This document shows positions 33,152 through 41,972 of a stretch of 64,000 bases of DNA, one piece after another (within the stretch, counting starts at the first letter, position 1; each line of letters opens with the position of its first letter). The stretch comes from Pseudooceanicola antarcticus (lineage in GTDB: Bacteria; Pseudomonadota; Alphaproteobacteria; Rhodobacterales; Rhodobacteraceae): assembly GCF_900215355.1 (NCBI RefSeq), contig NZ_OBEA01000001.1:558001-622000 (forward strand), written 5' to 3'. The notes under the pieces were generated by a model. It worked only from the letters and a program-made list of their open reading frames with translations, searched no databases and was not told the DNA's origin. Position numbers and translations under genes: made by a program.

Positions 33152-35056
33152 ATGCAGGGCAGCAACCTTCGGACCCTCGCGCGCTGGCTGACCGGGTTGG
33201 CCCCGGGTCACAAGGCGCTGACCTTGCTGGCCCTTGACGGTCTGGCGGTGGCCGGGGCGGTGGTGATCCTCGACCTGGTGCTGCCGGGAGGGCTGCCGGG
33301 TCCGGTTGCCCTCTGGGCGGGACTGCTTTTCATCGGGCTGGGCGCCGTGCTGTCGCTGCACAGGATGAAGCTCAGGGACTACCAGCGACAGGGGCTGCCG
33401 CGCAGCCTTGCGCAGGGGCTGGGCCTGCTGGTGGGCTTGCTGCCGATGCTGGGTGGACAGCCCCGGATGGCGCAGCTTCTGCTCCTGGTCGGCCTGTCGG
33501 TGGCGCTGTCTCTCAGTGGTCGCATTGCCCTTCTTCGGTTGGCGCTGATCGCCCATGCGCTGGCCCGAAGGCCGCAACAGCTGCTGATCTGGGGCGCCGG
33601 TCGCGCCGGGCAGCAACTGGCCGCCGCCCTCGCCGGGGACGAGGCGCAGCGGGTGGTGGGTTTTCTTGACGATGACGCGCGCAAGCAGGGGCGGCGGCTG
33701 GTCGGCCTGCCGGTTCACGCGCCCTCGCGCGCGGGCTCACTGGTGGCGCGCCAGCAGGTCGACCGGGTGATCCTTGCCCTGCCGCGTCACGCGCATGGCC
33801 GCGCCCGGCAGGCTCTGGCCGGAGCCGGCTGCGAGGTGATGACCCTGCCCGGATTCGCCGCGCGGCTCTGGGGCGCCGAGCGCGCGCCGCCGGATGTCAC
33901 GCGCCTGCTGGGCCGCGCCGGGCTGGACCGGGTGCTGCCCGAGGTGCGTGAAAGCTACGCTGGCCAGGTGGTGCTGGTCACCGGCGCGGGCGGCTCCATC
34001 GGGGCAGAGCTGTCGCGGCAACTGGCCCGGCTGGGTCCTGCGCGGCTGATCCTGCTCGATCACTCGGAACTCGCGCTCTATGACATCGCGCGAGAGCTCG
34101 AAGGTATCGCGCCCGAGGTCTCTGCGGTGCTCGGCTCGGTCTGCGACGCGGCCCTCGTCACAGAGCTGCTGCAGGGCCGCAGGGTCGAGGTGATCTTCCA
34201 CGCGGCGGCCTACAAACATGTGCCCCTGGTCGAGGATAACCCGCTGTCGGGGCTCGAGAACAACGTCATCGGCACCAGGGTCCTGGCCGAGGCGGCGGCG
34301 CGGTCGGGTGTGGGTCGGATGATCCTCATCTCGACCGACAAGGCGGTGCGCCCGACCTCACTCATGGGGGCCAGCAAGCGCCTGGCCGAGGAGGTCGTGC
34401 AGGACCTTGCAGGCCGCAGCACGACGACCCGTTTCGCCATGGTGCGCTTCGGCAATGTCATGGGCTCCAGCGGGTCCGTCGTGCCGCTCTTTGCCGAGCA
34501 GATCGCGCGCGGCGGCCCGGTGACGGTGACCCACCCCGAGGTCACGCGCTACTTCATGACGGCGGAAGAGGCGGTGCGCCTGACCCTGCTGGCCGGCGCC
34601 TATGCCTGCGGCGGCGAGGTCTTCGTGCTCGATATGGGCGCGCCGCAGAAGATCCTGCACCTGGCGCGGCAGATGATCCTCGGTGCGGGGCTGACCCCGC
34701 GCGATGCCGACCACCCGGACGGAGAGATCGAGATCCGCTTTACCGGCCTGCGGCCCGGCGAGAAGCTGGAAGAAGAGCTGTTGATCGGCGATGACATGTT
34801 GCCAACCCCCCACCCGCGTATCCTGCGCGCGCAGGAGGCGCATCTGTCTCAGATCAAGGTCGCCGCGGCGCTTTCGGACCTGAAGCGCGCGTTGGAAAAC
34901 CGGGATGCCGCTGCGGCGCGGGCGGCGGCGCTGCATTGGGCCGGGGGCGCGGTGCAGCAGTCGGGGACGGGCTGGCAGGTGCCGGGGGGCTTGCCGCCGC
35001 CTTATGCCGTTTCGCCGCGCAGGCTGATGCAGGGGCAGGCCGGGCCCCGCCATTGA
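33152..35056 (+). CDS. CapD/WbpM-type nucleotide-sugar 4,6-dehydratase
   Basis: 634 residues. Four membrane helices (about 15-115) are followed by a CoA-binding-like Rossmann domain (LLIWGAGRAGQQLAAAL near 143). The dehydratase SDR domain then starts near 273 (VLVTGAGGSIGAELSRQ) with AAAYKHVPLVEDNP and ISTDKAVRPTSLMGASKR. The usual Tyr-x3-Lys is replaced by Met-x3-Lys (MGASK), a known feature of the long WbpM/PglF-type membrane dehydratases. It converts UDP-GlcNAc to the 4-keto-6-deoxy sugar. Starts two bases after the transferase stop; hairpins follow. Confidence 0.92.
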   Translation: MQGSNLRTLARWLTGLAPGHKALTLLALDGLAVAGAVVILDLVLPGGLPGPVALWAGLLFIGLGAVLSLHRMKLRDYQRQGLPRSLAQGLGLLVGLLPMLGGQPRMAQLLLLVGLSVALSLSGRIALLRLALIAHALARRPQQLLIWGAGRAGQQLAAALAGDEAQRVVGFLDDDARKQGRRLVGLPVHAPSRAGSLVARQQVDRVILALPRHAHGRARQALAGAGCEVMTLPGFAARLWGAERAPPDVTRLLGRAGLDRVLPEVRESYAGQVVLVTGAGGSIGAELSRQLARLGPARLILLDHSELALYDIARELEGIAPEVSAVLGSVCDAALVTELLQGRRVEVIFHAAAYKHVPLVEDNPLSGLENNVIGTRVLAEAAARSGVGRMILISTDKAVRPTSLMGASKRLAEEVVQDLAGRSTTTRFAMVRFGNVMGSSGSVVPLFAEQIARGGPVTVTHPEVTRYFMTAEEAVRLTLLAGAYACGGEVFVLDMGAPQKILHLARQMILGAGLTPRDADHPDGEIEIRFTGLRPGEKLEEELLIGDDMLPTPHPRILRAQEAHLSQIKVAAALSDLKRALENRDAAAARAAALHWAGGAVQQSGTGWQVPGGLPPPYAVSPRRLMQGQAGPRH

Positions 35057-35120
35057 CAGGCCGCGGCGCCGCGATGGAAGGTTGCCCTGGGGCATTTCGC
35101 AAAGCGACCCCTGGCGCGGG

Positions 35121-35178
35121 CCGTGCTTGATGCACGGGGCCGCGTGGCACCGGCAACCGCCCCGGCAAGAGGCCGGGG
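35121..35178 (+). terminator. Two hairpins after the polysaccharide operon
   Basis: CCGTGC/GCACGG (35121-35137, loop TTGAT) and CCCCGGC/GCCGGGG (35160-35178, loop AAGAG). They occupy the 146-base gap before the IalB-like gene. Neither has a T-run. The second ends 24 bases before the IalB start, so it may mark the end of the upstream transcript. Confidence 0.5.
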
Positions 35179-35202
35179 ATGACCCAGCGAGGAGAAAACA
35201 CC

Positions 35203-35757
35203 ATGGCCGCAAGGATTTTCGCAGGGCGCTTCCTGGCTCGGGGGATGCTGGTGGTGGCGCTGGTGCTGGGTGGTTTCTCTCTGCGTCCCGGCCTGGCGCA
35301 AGAGGCGGAGCAGGTGGTGAATGGCCAGAAGCTCGGTGCCTGGGGCGTCGCCTGCCAGGCCCTGGCGGTGAACAAGACCCGTTGCCATCTCGAGCAGACC
35401 CTGTTGCGCGATACCGACCGGGTGTTCCTGGCGCGCAGCCTCGCGGTCTGGTCCGACGATGGCAGCCGCGGTTTCCTTGCATTGCAGGTGCCGGTCGGCG
35501 CCTATCTGCCCTCGGGGATCGCCCTGCGCGCCGAGGGTGCCGAGACCGTGCATCCGCTGACATGGCAAAGCTGCTCGCCCGAGCTCTGCGAGGCGCTGAT
35601 CGACCTCGACGACGCGCTGATGCAGGAGCTTTCCCAGGGCACGGGCAAGGTGGTCGCCACCTATCGCCCGAGGCTGGGCGCCGAGGCGCGGGTCTTCAAT
35701 TTCTCGGTGTCGGGGCTGATCGAGGGCATGCAGGCCCTGCGACCGGGCGAGGGCTGA
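35203..35757 (+). CDS. IalB-family secreted protein
   Basis: 184 residues from the ATG at 35203 (GAGGAG eight bases upstream). A signal peptide (VALVLGGFSLRPGLAQ cleavage region, about 29) is followed by a compact beta-rich domain with the invasion-associated locus B pattern. One Cys pair is in VACQALAVNKTRC, a second in SCSPELC, and LQVPVGAYLPSGI lies between them. The family is periplasmic and widespread in alphaproteobacteria; its molecular role is unknown. It is monocistronic, with the dipeptidase converging three bases after its stop. Confidence 0.85.
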   Translation: MAARIFAGRFLARGMLVVALVLGGFSLRPGLAQEAEQVVNGQKLGAWGVACQALAVNKTRCHLEQTLLRDTDRVFLARSLAVWSDDGSRGFLALQVPVGAYLPSGIALRAEGAETVHPLTWQSCSPELCEALIDLDDALMQELSQGTGKVVATYRPRLGAEARVFNFSVSGLIEGMQALRPGEG

Positions 35758-35760
35758 GAC

Positions 35761-36825
35761 CTAGCCCTCCCAGGTCTTGCGCAACACGCGCATCCAGTTG
35801 CCGTGGCACAATTTCTGCATCAGCGCCTCGTTATAGCCGCGCTGGCGCAGGGCCTGGCGCAGGTTGGGCAGACCGCTGCAATCGCCGATGACCTCGGGCA
35901 CGATCGCGCCGTCGAAATCGGATCCGAAGCCGACCCGGTCCTCTCCCAGCATCTGCAGCAGGTGGTCGAGGTGGCGTAGCAGGTCGTCCAGCCCGGTATC
36001 GGCCCGCATCTGGCCGTCGGGCCGCAGGAAGCCGGTGGCCAGGTTGATCCCCACCATGCCGTCGGTCTCGGCGATCATCGACAGCTGCCGGTCCGAGAGG
36101 TTGCGGGCGTGTTCGCAGACCGCCAGCGCATTGGAGTGGGTGGCCACCAGCGGCGCATCGCTGAGGCGGGCCACGTCGTCGAAACCCTTGGCGTTCAGAT
36201 GCGACAGGTCGATCATGATCTTCAGCCGGTTGCATTCGCGCACCAGCCGCTTGCCCGCCTCGGTCAGGCCGGGGCCGATATCCGGGCCCGATGGGAAGCG
36301 GAAGGGCACGCCCTCGCCGAAGATCGTCGGACGGCTCCAGACCGGGCCGAGAGAGCGCAGCCCGCGGGCGTGGAAGCCCTCGAGCTCGGCGATATCGGGG
36401 CCGATCGCTTCGGCGCCCTCGATATGCAGCACCGCTGCCATGGAGGGGCCCTGCATCGCCGCTTCCAGCGCATCGACATCGGTGCAGATGCGGATCACGC
36501 CCGCCTCTTCCAGCGCCCGTGCGGCGGCAAAGCCCTGTTCGGTGATCACCCGCGCGGTGGCATGGTCGACCGGCGGCGGCAGCGGCAGGTCGTAGGCGGG
36601 CTTGGAGAACTCCTCCATCGAGAAGGCGCTTTCAGCCGGGCTGGGCACGAAGATGGCGAAGAAACCGCCGGCCAGGCCGCCGTGCTTCGCGCGCGGCAGG
36701 TCGATATGGCCGTCAGCACAGCCATCGCGCACCCTCTCGGCGGTGATGTCGCCGTTGATCAGCCGCAGAATCAGGTCGTTGTGCCCGTCGAAAATCACCG
36801 GGCTCCGCCGCGCCGCGTCCGTCAT
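35761..36825 (-). CDS. Membrane dipeptidase (peptidase family M19)
   Basis: 354 residues of the amidohydrolase-fold M19 family. The metal ligands are in DGHND (14-18) and HIEGAEA. THSNA and RVGFGSDFDG are also intact. No signal peptide, so it is cytoplasmic. It is the last gene of the block that includes the four Mgd/Sox subunits (82-base gap after mgdD). M19 dipeptidases often sit beside sarcosine/dimethylglycine oxidation genes, for example in Pseudomonas betaine loci, where the substrate is unproven. It might cleave a gamma-glutamyl or N-methylated dipeptide; that is inference. Confidence 0.9.
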   Translation of the reverse strand: MTDAARRSPVIFDGHNDLILRLINGDITAERVRDGCADGHIDLPRAKHGGLAGGFFAIFVPSPAESAFSMEEFSKPAYDLPLPPPVDHATARVITEQGFAAARALEEAGVIRICTDVDALEAAMQGPSMAAVLHIEGAEAIGPDIAELEGFHARGLRSLGPVWSRPTIFGEGVPFRFPSGPDIGPGLTEAGKRLVRECNRLKIMIDLSHLNAKGFDDVARLSDAPLVATHSNALAVCEHARNLSDRQLSMIAETDGMVGINLATGFLRPDGQMRADTGLDDLLRHLDHLLQMLGEDRVGFGSDFDGAIVPEVIGDCSGLPNLRQALRQRGYNEALMQKLCHGNWMRVLRKTWEG

Positions 36826-36907
36826 GTCAAATTCCCGCTTCCCTCACAGAGGGCAGAGAAGCAGCCCGCGAGGGCGCTGTCCAGTTCGCAAATGTGCCGC
36901 CCTGTCG

Positions 36908-37462
36908 CTATGTCGCGGCAGCGGCGGGCAACCGCCGGGCGGTTGCCTCGAGCGCATGCCAGAGCGACAGGGCAGCAGAGCGCAGGGTCATAACGCAGAG
37001 CTCGGTCTCGGCGGGGCGGGTCACCAGGCAGTTCAGGTGATGCAACTGGCAGCGCGTGGCCCGGCCGGGGGCCAGGGTTTCGGCGGGCAGGTTCACCAGC
37101 TTCTCGGTCAGTGCCCGCAGGGGCGGCGCACCGGCCTCCGAGCAGATGCGGATCACCACCCAGCCGTCGCTCTGTTCGGTCATTCGGGCACCGGGCAGGG
37201 CGGCGATGGCGGCACGGGCCGCGGCCGCGTCGCGGCTTTCCACCATCCACTGGCCGGGGCCGGTCCAGAAGGCGGCCAGGTCGCCGGAGCGCGCATAGGC
37301 TCCGGGGCCGGGCAGCGGCAGATCGGCCAGCGCGCTGGTCTCGTCCCGCAGCGCCAGCGAGAGCAGGGTGATCGCGCAATCCTCGGTCAGGGTCAGGGCG
37401 CCGTGGCGGGCTGCGGCGGGTCCGGCGGTGCCGAGCGCACCCATGGGGGTCAGGTCAGTCAC
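36908..37462 (-). CDS. mgdD: N-methylglutamate dehydrogenase/sarcosine oxidase gamma subunit
   Basis: 184 residues from GTG 37462, which overlaps the large-subunit stop by eight bases and has AAGGAG 9 bases upstream; an ATG at 37444 is the alternative. Weak but recognisable SoxG pattern: AFWTGPGQWMVE, ALTEKLVNLPAET and CQLHHLNCLVTR. In the heterotetrameric enzyme gamma packs on the tetrahydrofolate-binding part of the large subunit. The tight overlap with mgdC shows co-translation. I name it mgd rather than sox because gmaS and mgsABC are nearby (see findings). Confidence 0.8.
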   Translation of the reverse strand: MTDLTPMGALGTAGPAAARHGALTLTEDCAITLLSLALRDETSALADLPLPGPGAYARSGDLAAFWTGPGQWMVESRDAAAARAAIAALPGARMTEQSDGWVVIRICSEAGAPPLRALTEKLVNLPAETLAPGRATRCQLHHLNCLVTRPAETELCVMTLRSAALSLWHALEATARRLPAAAAT

Positions 37463-40382
37463 GCAGGCGGTCTCCTTCCGGGTCGACGAAATGGGCGGGC
37501 ACGATGCGGACCGGGATCTGCTGGTCCTGCAAGGGGTTGGCGGCGACCAGGGTCTCGCCCATCCGGGCCTCGCCCTGTTCAAGGTAGCCAAGCGCGATAT
37601 GGCCGCCGACATGGGGTGAATAGCAGGCCGAGGTGACCCAGCCCTGATCGTTCGCCATGGTCTGCGCGGCGCCCGTCGCCAGCAGATGCGCCCCGGCGGG
37701 GATCGCCTGCTGCGGATCGACGGCTTGCAGGCCGACCAGGCGGCGGCCGTCCTGGGCCAGCCCCTCGCGGCGCGACATGACGGCCCCGATGGAGTCCTTC
37801 TTGACCGAGACCATCCGCCCCAGCCCCATCATCTGCGCCGTGGTCTGGCCGTTCAGCTCTGCCCCCGCCGCATGGCCCTTCTCGATGCGCAGGATCGACA
37901 GCGCTTCGGTGCCATAGGGGGTGACGCCAAGGTCGGCGCCCTTCTCCATCAGCCGCTGCATGAGCGCATGACCGTAGCGGGCGGGGACGGCCAGCTCATA
38001 GGCCAGTTCGCCCGAGAAGGAGATGCGGAAGAGGCGCGCCGGGCAACCGTTGCAGACGGTCAGCTCGGCGCAGCCCATGAAGGGGAAGGCCTCGGTCGAG
38101 AGGTCGAAATCATCGACCACGCGGGACAGCAACTCGCGCGACCTCGGCCCCGCCACGGCGATCTGTGCCCAGGCATCCGTGGTCGAGATCAGCGTCACGT
38201 CCAGCTCCGGCCAGAGGCACTGGCGGGCGAACTCCATGTTGCGCAGCACCAGGCCCGCGTTGGCGGTGGTGGTTGTGACGACGAAATGCTCTTCGCCCAT
38301 GCGGGCGCAGGTGCCGTCGTCATAGGCGAAACCGTCCTCGCGCAGCATCAGGCCATAGCGTGCCTTGCCGACCTTCACGGTGCCCATCATGTTGCAATAG
38401 ATGCGGTTGAGGAATTCCGCCGCGTCGGGCCCCTGCACATCCACCTTGCCCAGCGTGGTCACATCGCAGAGGCCGACGGCGCTGCGCACCGCCATGGCTT
38501 CGCGGTCGGCGCTCTGGCGCCAGTGGGTCTCGCCCGGTTGGGGGTAGTATTGCGCCCGCATCCACTGGCCGACCTCGGTGAAGACGGCCCCCTGGGCCTT
38601 GGCCCAGTGATGCGTCGGGGTCAGGCGGGTGGGGCGGAAGTCCTTCCCAGTGTCGCCGCCACCCAGCACGGCAAGGCTGACAGGCGTATAGGGCGGGCGG
38701 AAGATCGTGGTGCCGGTTTCCGGGATGCTGCGGCCGGTCAGTTCGGCCATCACCGCCAGCGCGGTCACGTTCGAGGTCTTGCCCTGGTCCGTCGCCATCC
38801 CCAGCGTGGTCCAGCGTTTCAGGTGCTCGACGGAACGCATGTTCTCTTGATGGGCCAGTTTGATGTCCTTGACGGTGACATCGTTCTGGAAATCCACCCA
38901 GGCGCGGCCCTTGCCGGGCACATGCCAGAAGGCCTCGGTGCGGATCTGGCGGTCTTCGCCCTGGGGCAGCGGGGTGTCGGCGGCGGGGGTGCCGAGCTGT
39001 TCCAGAGCCGCGCGGGCCGCGGCCTGACCCGAGGCCAGCGCCTGCGCGGTCGAGCCCTCGCCCGCCGCCGCCCCTGCGGGCAGCAGCCCCTCGGGCCCGC
39101 CATGGGACAGGAACGCCAGCCGGCTTTCGTCCCACTTCGGACGGCCCCGGTGGTGAGAGGCCAGCTGTACATTGGGGTTCCAGCCGCCCGAGACGCCAAG
39201 GGCAGAGCAGCTCAGCTCTTCCTCGCGCCCGTTCCAGGACAGCCGGATGGCGCGCAGCCCCTTGCGGCCCGAGGTGCCGGTCACGCGGCCCCCGGCGAAG
39301 ATCGGGTAGTCACCGAAGGGCGTGGCCCCGGCGCGGCTGTCGATGACGCCCAGCAGGTTGACGCCCTTGGCCTGAAGGTCCAGCGCGGTGCGGTGGCCGT
39401 CGTCATTGTTGGTGAAGATCGCCACCTTGCCCGCGCCCGGCGTCACGGCCCAGCGGTTGGCATAGGCGCGCATGGCGCCGGCCAGCAGGATGCCGGGGCG
39501 GTCGTTGTCGCGGAAGGGGATGTGGCGCTCGGTGGCGCCGGTGGCCATGACGGCGCGCTTCGCGGTGATCCGCCAGAGCGTCTGGCGCAGGGGCGCGCCG
39601 GGCAGGTCCGAGACCTCTTCGACCGCGCCGTAGACGCCGTGGTCATAGACGCCGAAGACGGTGGTGCGGGGCATCACGCGGACGTTGGGCAGGGCGCGCA
39701 GCTCTGCCTCGGCCTTTGCCACCCAGTCGGCAGCCGTGGCTGCGTCCAGTGGATCGCTTTCGGCCAGCAGGCGGCCGCCCAGGCGGAAGTCCTCATCCGC
39801 CAGCACCACCTCTGCGCCCGAGCGCCCGGCGGTCAGCGCGGCGGCCAGCCCGGCGGCACCGCCCCCGATGACCAGCAGGTCGCAATGCAGGAAGCCCTTG
39901 TCGTAGCTGTCCGGGTCGGGCTGCATCGACAGCCTGCCCAGGCCGGCGGCATTGCGGATCGCGGGCTCGTAGAGCTTTTCCCAGAAGGCGCGCGGCCACA
40001 TGAAGGTCTTGTAGTAGAAGCCCGCGGCGAAGAAGGGCGCGGCAAGGTCGTTGACCGACCAGAGGTCGAAGCCGAGCGGGCCCGCATGGTTCTGGCTGCG
40101 CGCGACAAGGCCCTCGGGCAGGCGGATCATGGTGGCGCGGGTGTTGGGCTCTGCCCGCGCGCCGGTCCCGAGGGTGACCAGCGCATTGGGCTCTTCCGAA
40201 CCGGCGCTGAAGATGCCGCGCGGGCGGTGGTACTTGAAGCTGCGCGCCACCAGGCGGATGCCGTTGGCCATCAGTGCCGAGGCCAGGGTATCGCCCTCGA
40301 AACCTTGCAGCGTCCGCCCGTTGAAGGTGAAGGACAGGGGCTTGCTGCGGTCGATCAGACCGCCGGAGAGACGCGCATTCAT
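37455..40382 (-). CDS. mgdC: N-methylglutamate dehydrogenase/sarcosine oxidase alpha subunit
   Basis: 975 residues from the ATG at 40382. N-terminal 2Fe-2S-like/HcnA-type domain (LSFTFNGRTLQGFEGDTLAS, then SFKYHRPRG), an NAD-binding Rossmann domain (LLVIGGGAAGLAAALTAG, near 175), a middle FAD/NAD domain, and a C-terminal GcvT-like aminomethyltransferase domain from about 590 to the end. The last domain binds tetrahydrofolate and captures the C1 unit as methylene-H4folate. Homologous to SoxA. It overlaps mgdB (ATGA) and mgdD. The downstream users FolD and PurU are encoded in the same locus. Confidence 0.92.
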   Translation of the reverse strand: MNARLSGGLIDRSKPLSFTFNGRTLQGFEGDTLASALMANGIRLVARSFKYHRPRGIFSAGSEEPNALVTLGTGARAEPNTRATMIRLPEGLVARSQNHAGPLGFDLWSVNDLAAPFFAAGFYYKTFMWPRAFWEKLYEPAIRNAAGLGRLSMQPDPDSYDKGFLHCDLLVIGGGAAGLAAALTAGRSGAEVVLADEDFRLGGRLLAESDPLDAATAADWVAKAEAELRALPNVRVMPRTTVFGVYDHGVYGAVEEVSDLPGAPLRQTLWRITAKRAVMATGATERHIPFRDNDRPGILLAGAMRAYANRWAVTPGAGKVAIFTNNDDGHRTALDLQAKGVNLLGVIDSRAGATPFGDYPIFAGGRVTGTSGRKGLRAIRLSWNGREEELSCSALGVSGGWNPNVQLASHHRGRPKWDESRLAFLSHGGPEGLLPAGAAAGEGSTAQALASGQAAARAALEQLGTPAADTPLPQGEDRQIRTEAFWHVPGKGRAWVDFQNDVTVKDIKLAHQENMRSVEHLKRWTTLGMATDQGKTSNVTALAVMAELTGRSIPETGTTIFRPPYTPVSLAVLGGGDTGKDFRPTRLTPTHHWAKAQGAVFTEVGQWMRAQYYPQPGETHWRQSADREAMAVRSAVGLCDVTTLGKVDVQGPDAAEFLNRIYCNMMGTVKVGKARYGLMLREDGFAYDDGTCARMGEEHFVVTTTTANAGLVLRNMEFARQCLWPELDVTLISTTDAWAQIAVAGPRSRELLSRVVDDFDLSTEAFPFMGCAELTVCNGCPARLFRISFSGELAYELAVPARYGHALMQRLMEKGADLGVTPYGTEALSILRIEKGHAAGAELNGQTTAQMMGLGRMVSVKKDSIGAVMSRREGLAQDGRRLVGLQAVDPQQAIPAGAHLLATGAAQTMANDQGWVTSACYSPHVGGHIALGYLEQGEARMGETLVAANPLQDQQIPVRIVPAHFVDPEGDRLRD

Positions 40383-40654
40383 TCCGGCAGCCCCATCTTC
40401 ACGTTGCGCGCCAGCTTGGCGCCCAGGATCTCGTGCGTGGTGGTGTCGCGGGTGACCACCAGCCACGAGCGGTCACCGTATTCATGATACCAGAGCTCGC
40501 GATGCACCCCCGCGGGGTTGTCGCGCTGGAAGACGTAATCGGCGAAGGCGGCCTCACCCGCCTGCGGGTCGGGACGCTGCATCAGGGCGGCATCGCCGAG
40601 GTAGGTGAACTCCTGCGCGTCGCGCGGGCCAAGAAGCGGGTGCGGGATCAGCAT
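40379..40654 (-). CDS. mgdB: N-methylglutamate dehydrogenase/sarcosine oxidase delta subunit, without the Cys pair
   Basis: 91 residues from the ATG at 40654. The SoxD pattern is clear: GPRDAQEFTYLGDA, FQRDNPAGVHRELWYHEYGDRSWL and TRDTTTHEILGAKLAR. The N-terminal Cys-x2-Cys of classical SoxD (TCPYCG-like), which with two His binds zinc, is replaced by IPHPLLGP and no Cys occurs in the whole chain. It is therefore probably zinc-free, which separates it from sarcosine oxidase. It overlaps mgdC by four bases and lies seven bases after mgdA. Confidence 0.85.
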   Translation of the reverse strand: MLIPHPLLGPRDAQEFTYLGDAALMQRPDPQAGEAAFADYVFQRDNPAGVHRELWYHEYGDRSWLVVTRDTTTHEILGAKLARNVKMGLPE

Positions 40655-40661
40655 GGGGACC

Positions 40662-41912
40662 TCAGTGCAGGTTGGGCTGGGCGCCAACGCCCTTTTCGTC
40701 GATGACATGGCCGCGGGCGAAGCGGTCCAGGCGGTAGGCGGCGGCGGTCTCATGCGGGCGTCCGGTGGCCAGCAGATGCGCGAAGCAGTAGCCAGAGGCC
40801 GGGGTGGCCTTGAAACCGCCGTAGCACCAGCCGCCGTTGAAGAAGAGCCCGTCGATATCCGTACGGTCGATGATGGGCGAGCCGTCCATGGACATGTCCA
40901 TGACGCCGCCCCACATCCGCAGCAGCCGGGCCCGGCCCAGCATCGGCATCAGCGCCATGCCGCCCTCGGCCACGTCCTCGACCACCGGCAGGTTGCCGCG
41001 CTGCGCGTAGGAATTGTATCCGTCGATATCGCCGCCGAAGACCAGCCCGCCCTTGTCGGACTGGCTGACGTAGAAATGCCCCGCGCCGAAGGTGATGACG
41101 CCGGGGATCACCGGCTTCAGCCCCTCGCTGACGAAGGCCTGCAGAACGTGGCTTTCGATCGGCAGGCGCATGCCCGCCATCTGCATCACCCGCCCGGACG
41201 ACCCGGCGACGGCGACGCCCACCTTGCCTGCACCGATGAACCCGCGCGAGGTCTCGACGCCTTTCACCGCGCCGTTCTCGATGCGGAAGCCGGTCACCTC
41301 GCAGTTCTGGATGATGTCGACGCCGCGCTGGTCGGCGGCACGGGCATAGCCCCAGGCCACGCCGTCGTGCCGCGCGGTGCCGGCGCGCCGCTGCAAGAGC
41401 CCGCCCTTGATCGGGAAGCGGGCGTTGTCGAAGTTCAGGAAGGGCGCCATGGCGCGCACGCCGTCCTGGTCCAGCAGCTCGGCATCGGCTCCGGCCAGCA
41501 GCATGGCGTTGCCACGCCGCCGGAAGGCATCGCGCTGCGCATCCGTATGGCACAGGTTGAGAATGCCTCGCTGGCTGACCATGGCGTTGAAGTTCAGATC
41601 CTGCTCCATGCTCTCCCAGAGCTTCATGGAGAACTCGTAGAAGGGTTCATTGTCCGGCAGCATGTAGTTCGAGCGGATGATCGTGGTGTTGCGTCCGATG
41701 TTGCCGCCGCCCAGCCAGCCCTTCTCCAGCACCGCGATGCGGGCCTGCCCGAAGGTGGCAGCCAGGTGGTAGGCCGTGGCCAGCCCGTGGCCGCCGCCAC
41801 CGACGATGACGATATCGTAGTGGCCTTGCGGTTCGGGATCGCGCCACAGGGGCTTCCACCCCCTGTGCCCGGTCAGAGCCTCTTTCACCACCTTGAAGCC
41901 GGAAAACCGCAT
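40662..41912 (-). CDS. mgdA: N-methylglutamate dehydrogenase/sarcosine oxidase beta subunit
   Basis: 416 residues from the ATG at 41912. FAD-binding motif DIVIVGGGGHGLATAY (33-48), VLEKGWLGGGNIGRN, and ARHDGV, where H182 is at the position that carries the covalent flavin in SoxB. C-terminal DGLFFNGGWCYGGFKATPASG is the flavin-binding end block. This is the amine-oxidising subunit. It is the first gene of mgdABCD and is divergent from the AraC regulator at 41973, with 60 bases between, which must hold both promoters. Sarcosine oxidase is the alternative reading. Confidence 0.9.
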   Translation of the reverse strand: MRFSGFKVVKEALTGHRGWKPLWRDPEPQGHYDIVIVGGGGHGLATAYHLAATFGQARIAVLEKGWLGGGNIGRNTTIIRSNYMLPDNEPFYEFSMKLWESMEQDLNFNAMVSQRGILNLCHTDAQRDAFRRRGNAMLLAGADAELLDQDGVRAMAPFLNFDNARFPIKGGLLQRRAGTARHDGVAWGYARAADQRGVDIIQNCEVTGFRIENGAVKGVETSRGFIGAGKVGVAVAGSSGRVMQMAGMRLPIESHVLQAFVSEGLKPVIPGVITFGAGHFYVSQSDKGGLVFGGDIDGYNSYAQRGNLPVVEDVAEGGMALMPMLGRARLLRMWGGVMDMSMDGSPIIDRTDIDGLFFNGGWCYGGFKATPASGYCFAHLLATGRPHETAAAYRLDRFARGHVIDEKGVGAQPNLH

Positions 41913-41972
41913 GGTCGCATCCTTTGACAGTTGCCTTGTGATAGCCCGCGGCCTGCGGCATATCTTTCGCGT

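Noticed and set aside
35121-35178. Small RNA gene
   Set aside because: Two hairpins are visible, but with no promoter or T-run; a transcript end after the polysaccharide operon is the simpler reading.
36908-41912. Simple naming as soxBDAG
   Set aside because: Not excluded, but I did not use it as the main name, because gmaS, mgsABC, purU and folD are in the same region and the delta subunit lacks the Cys pair.
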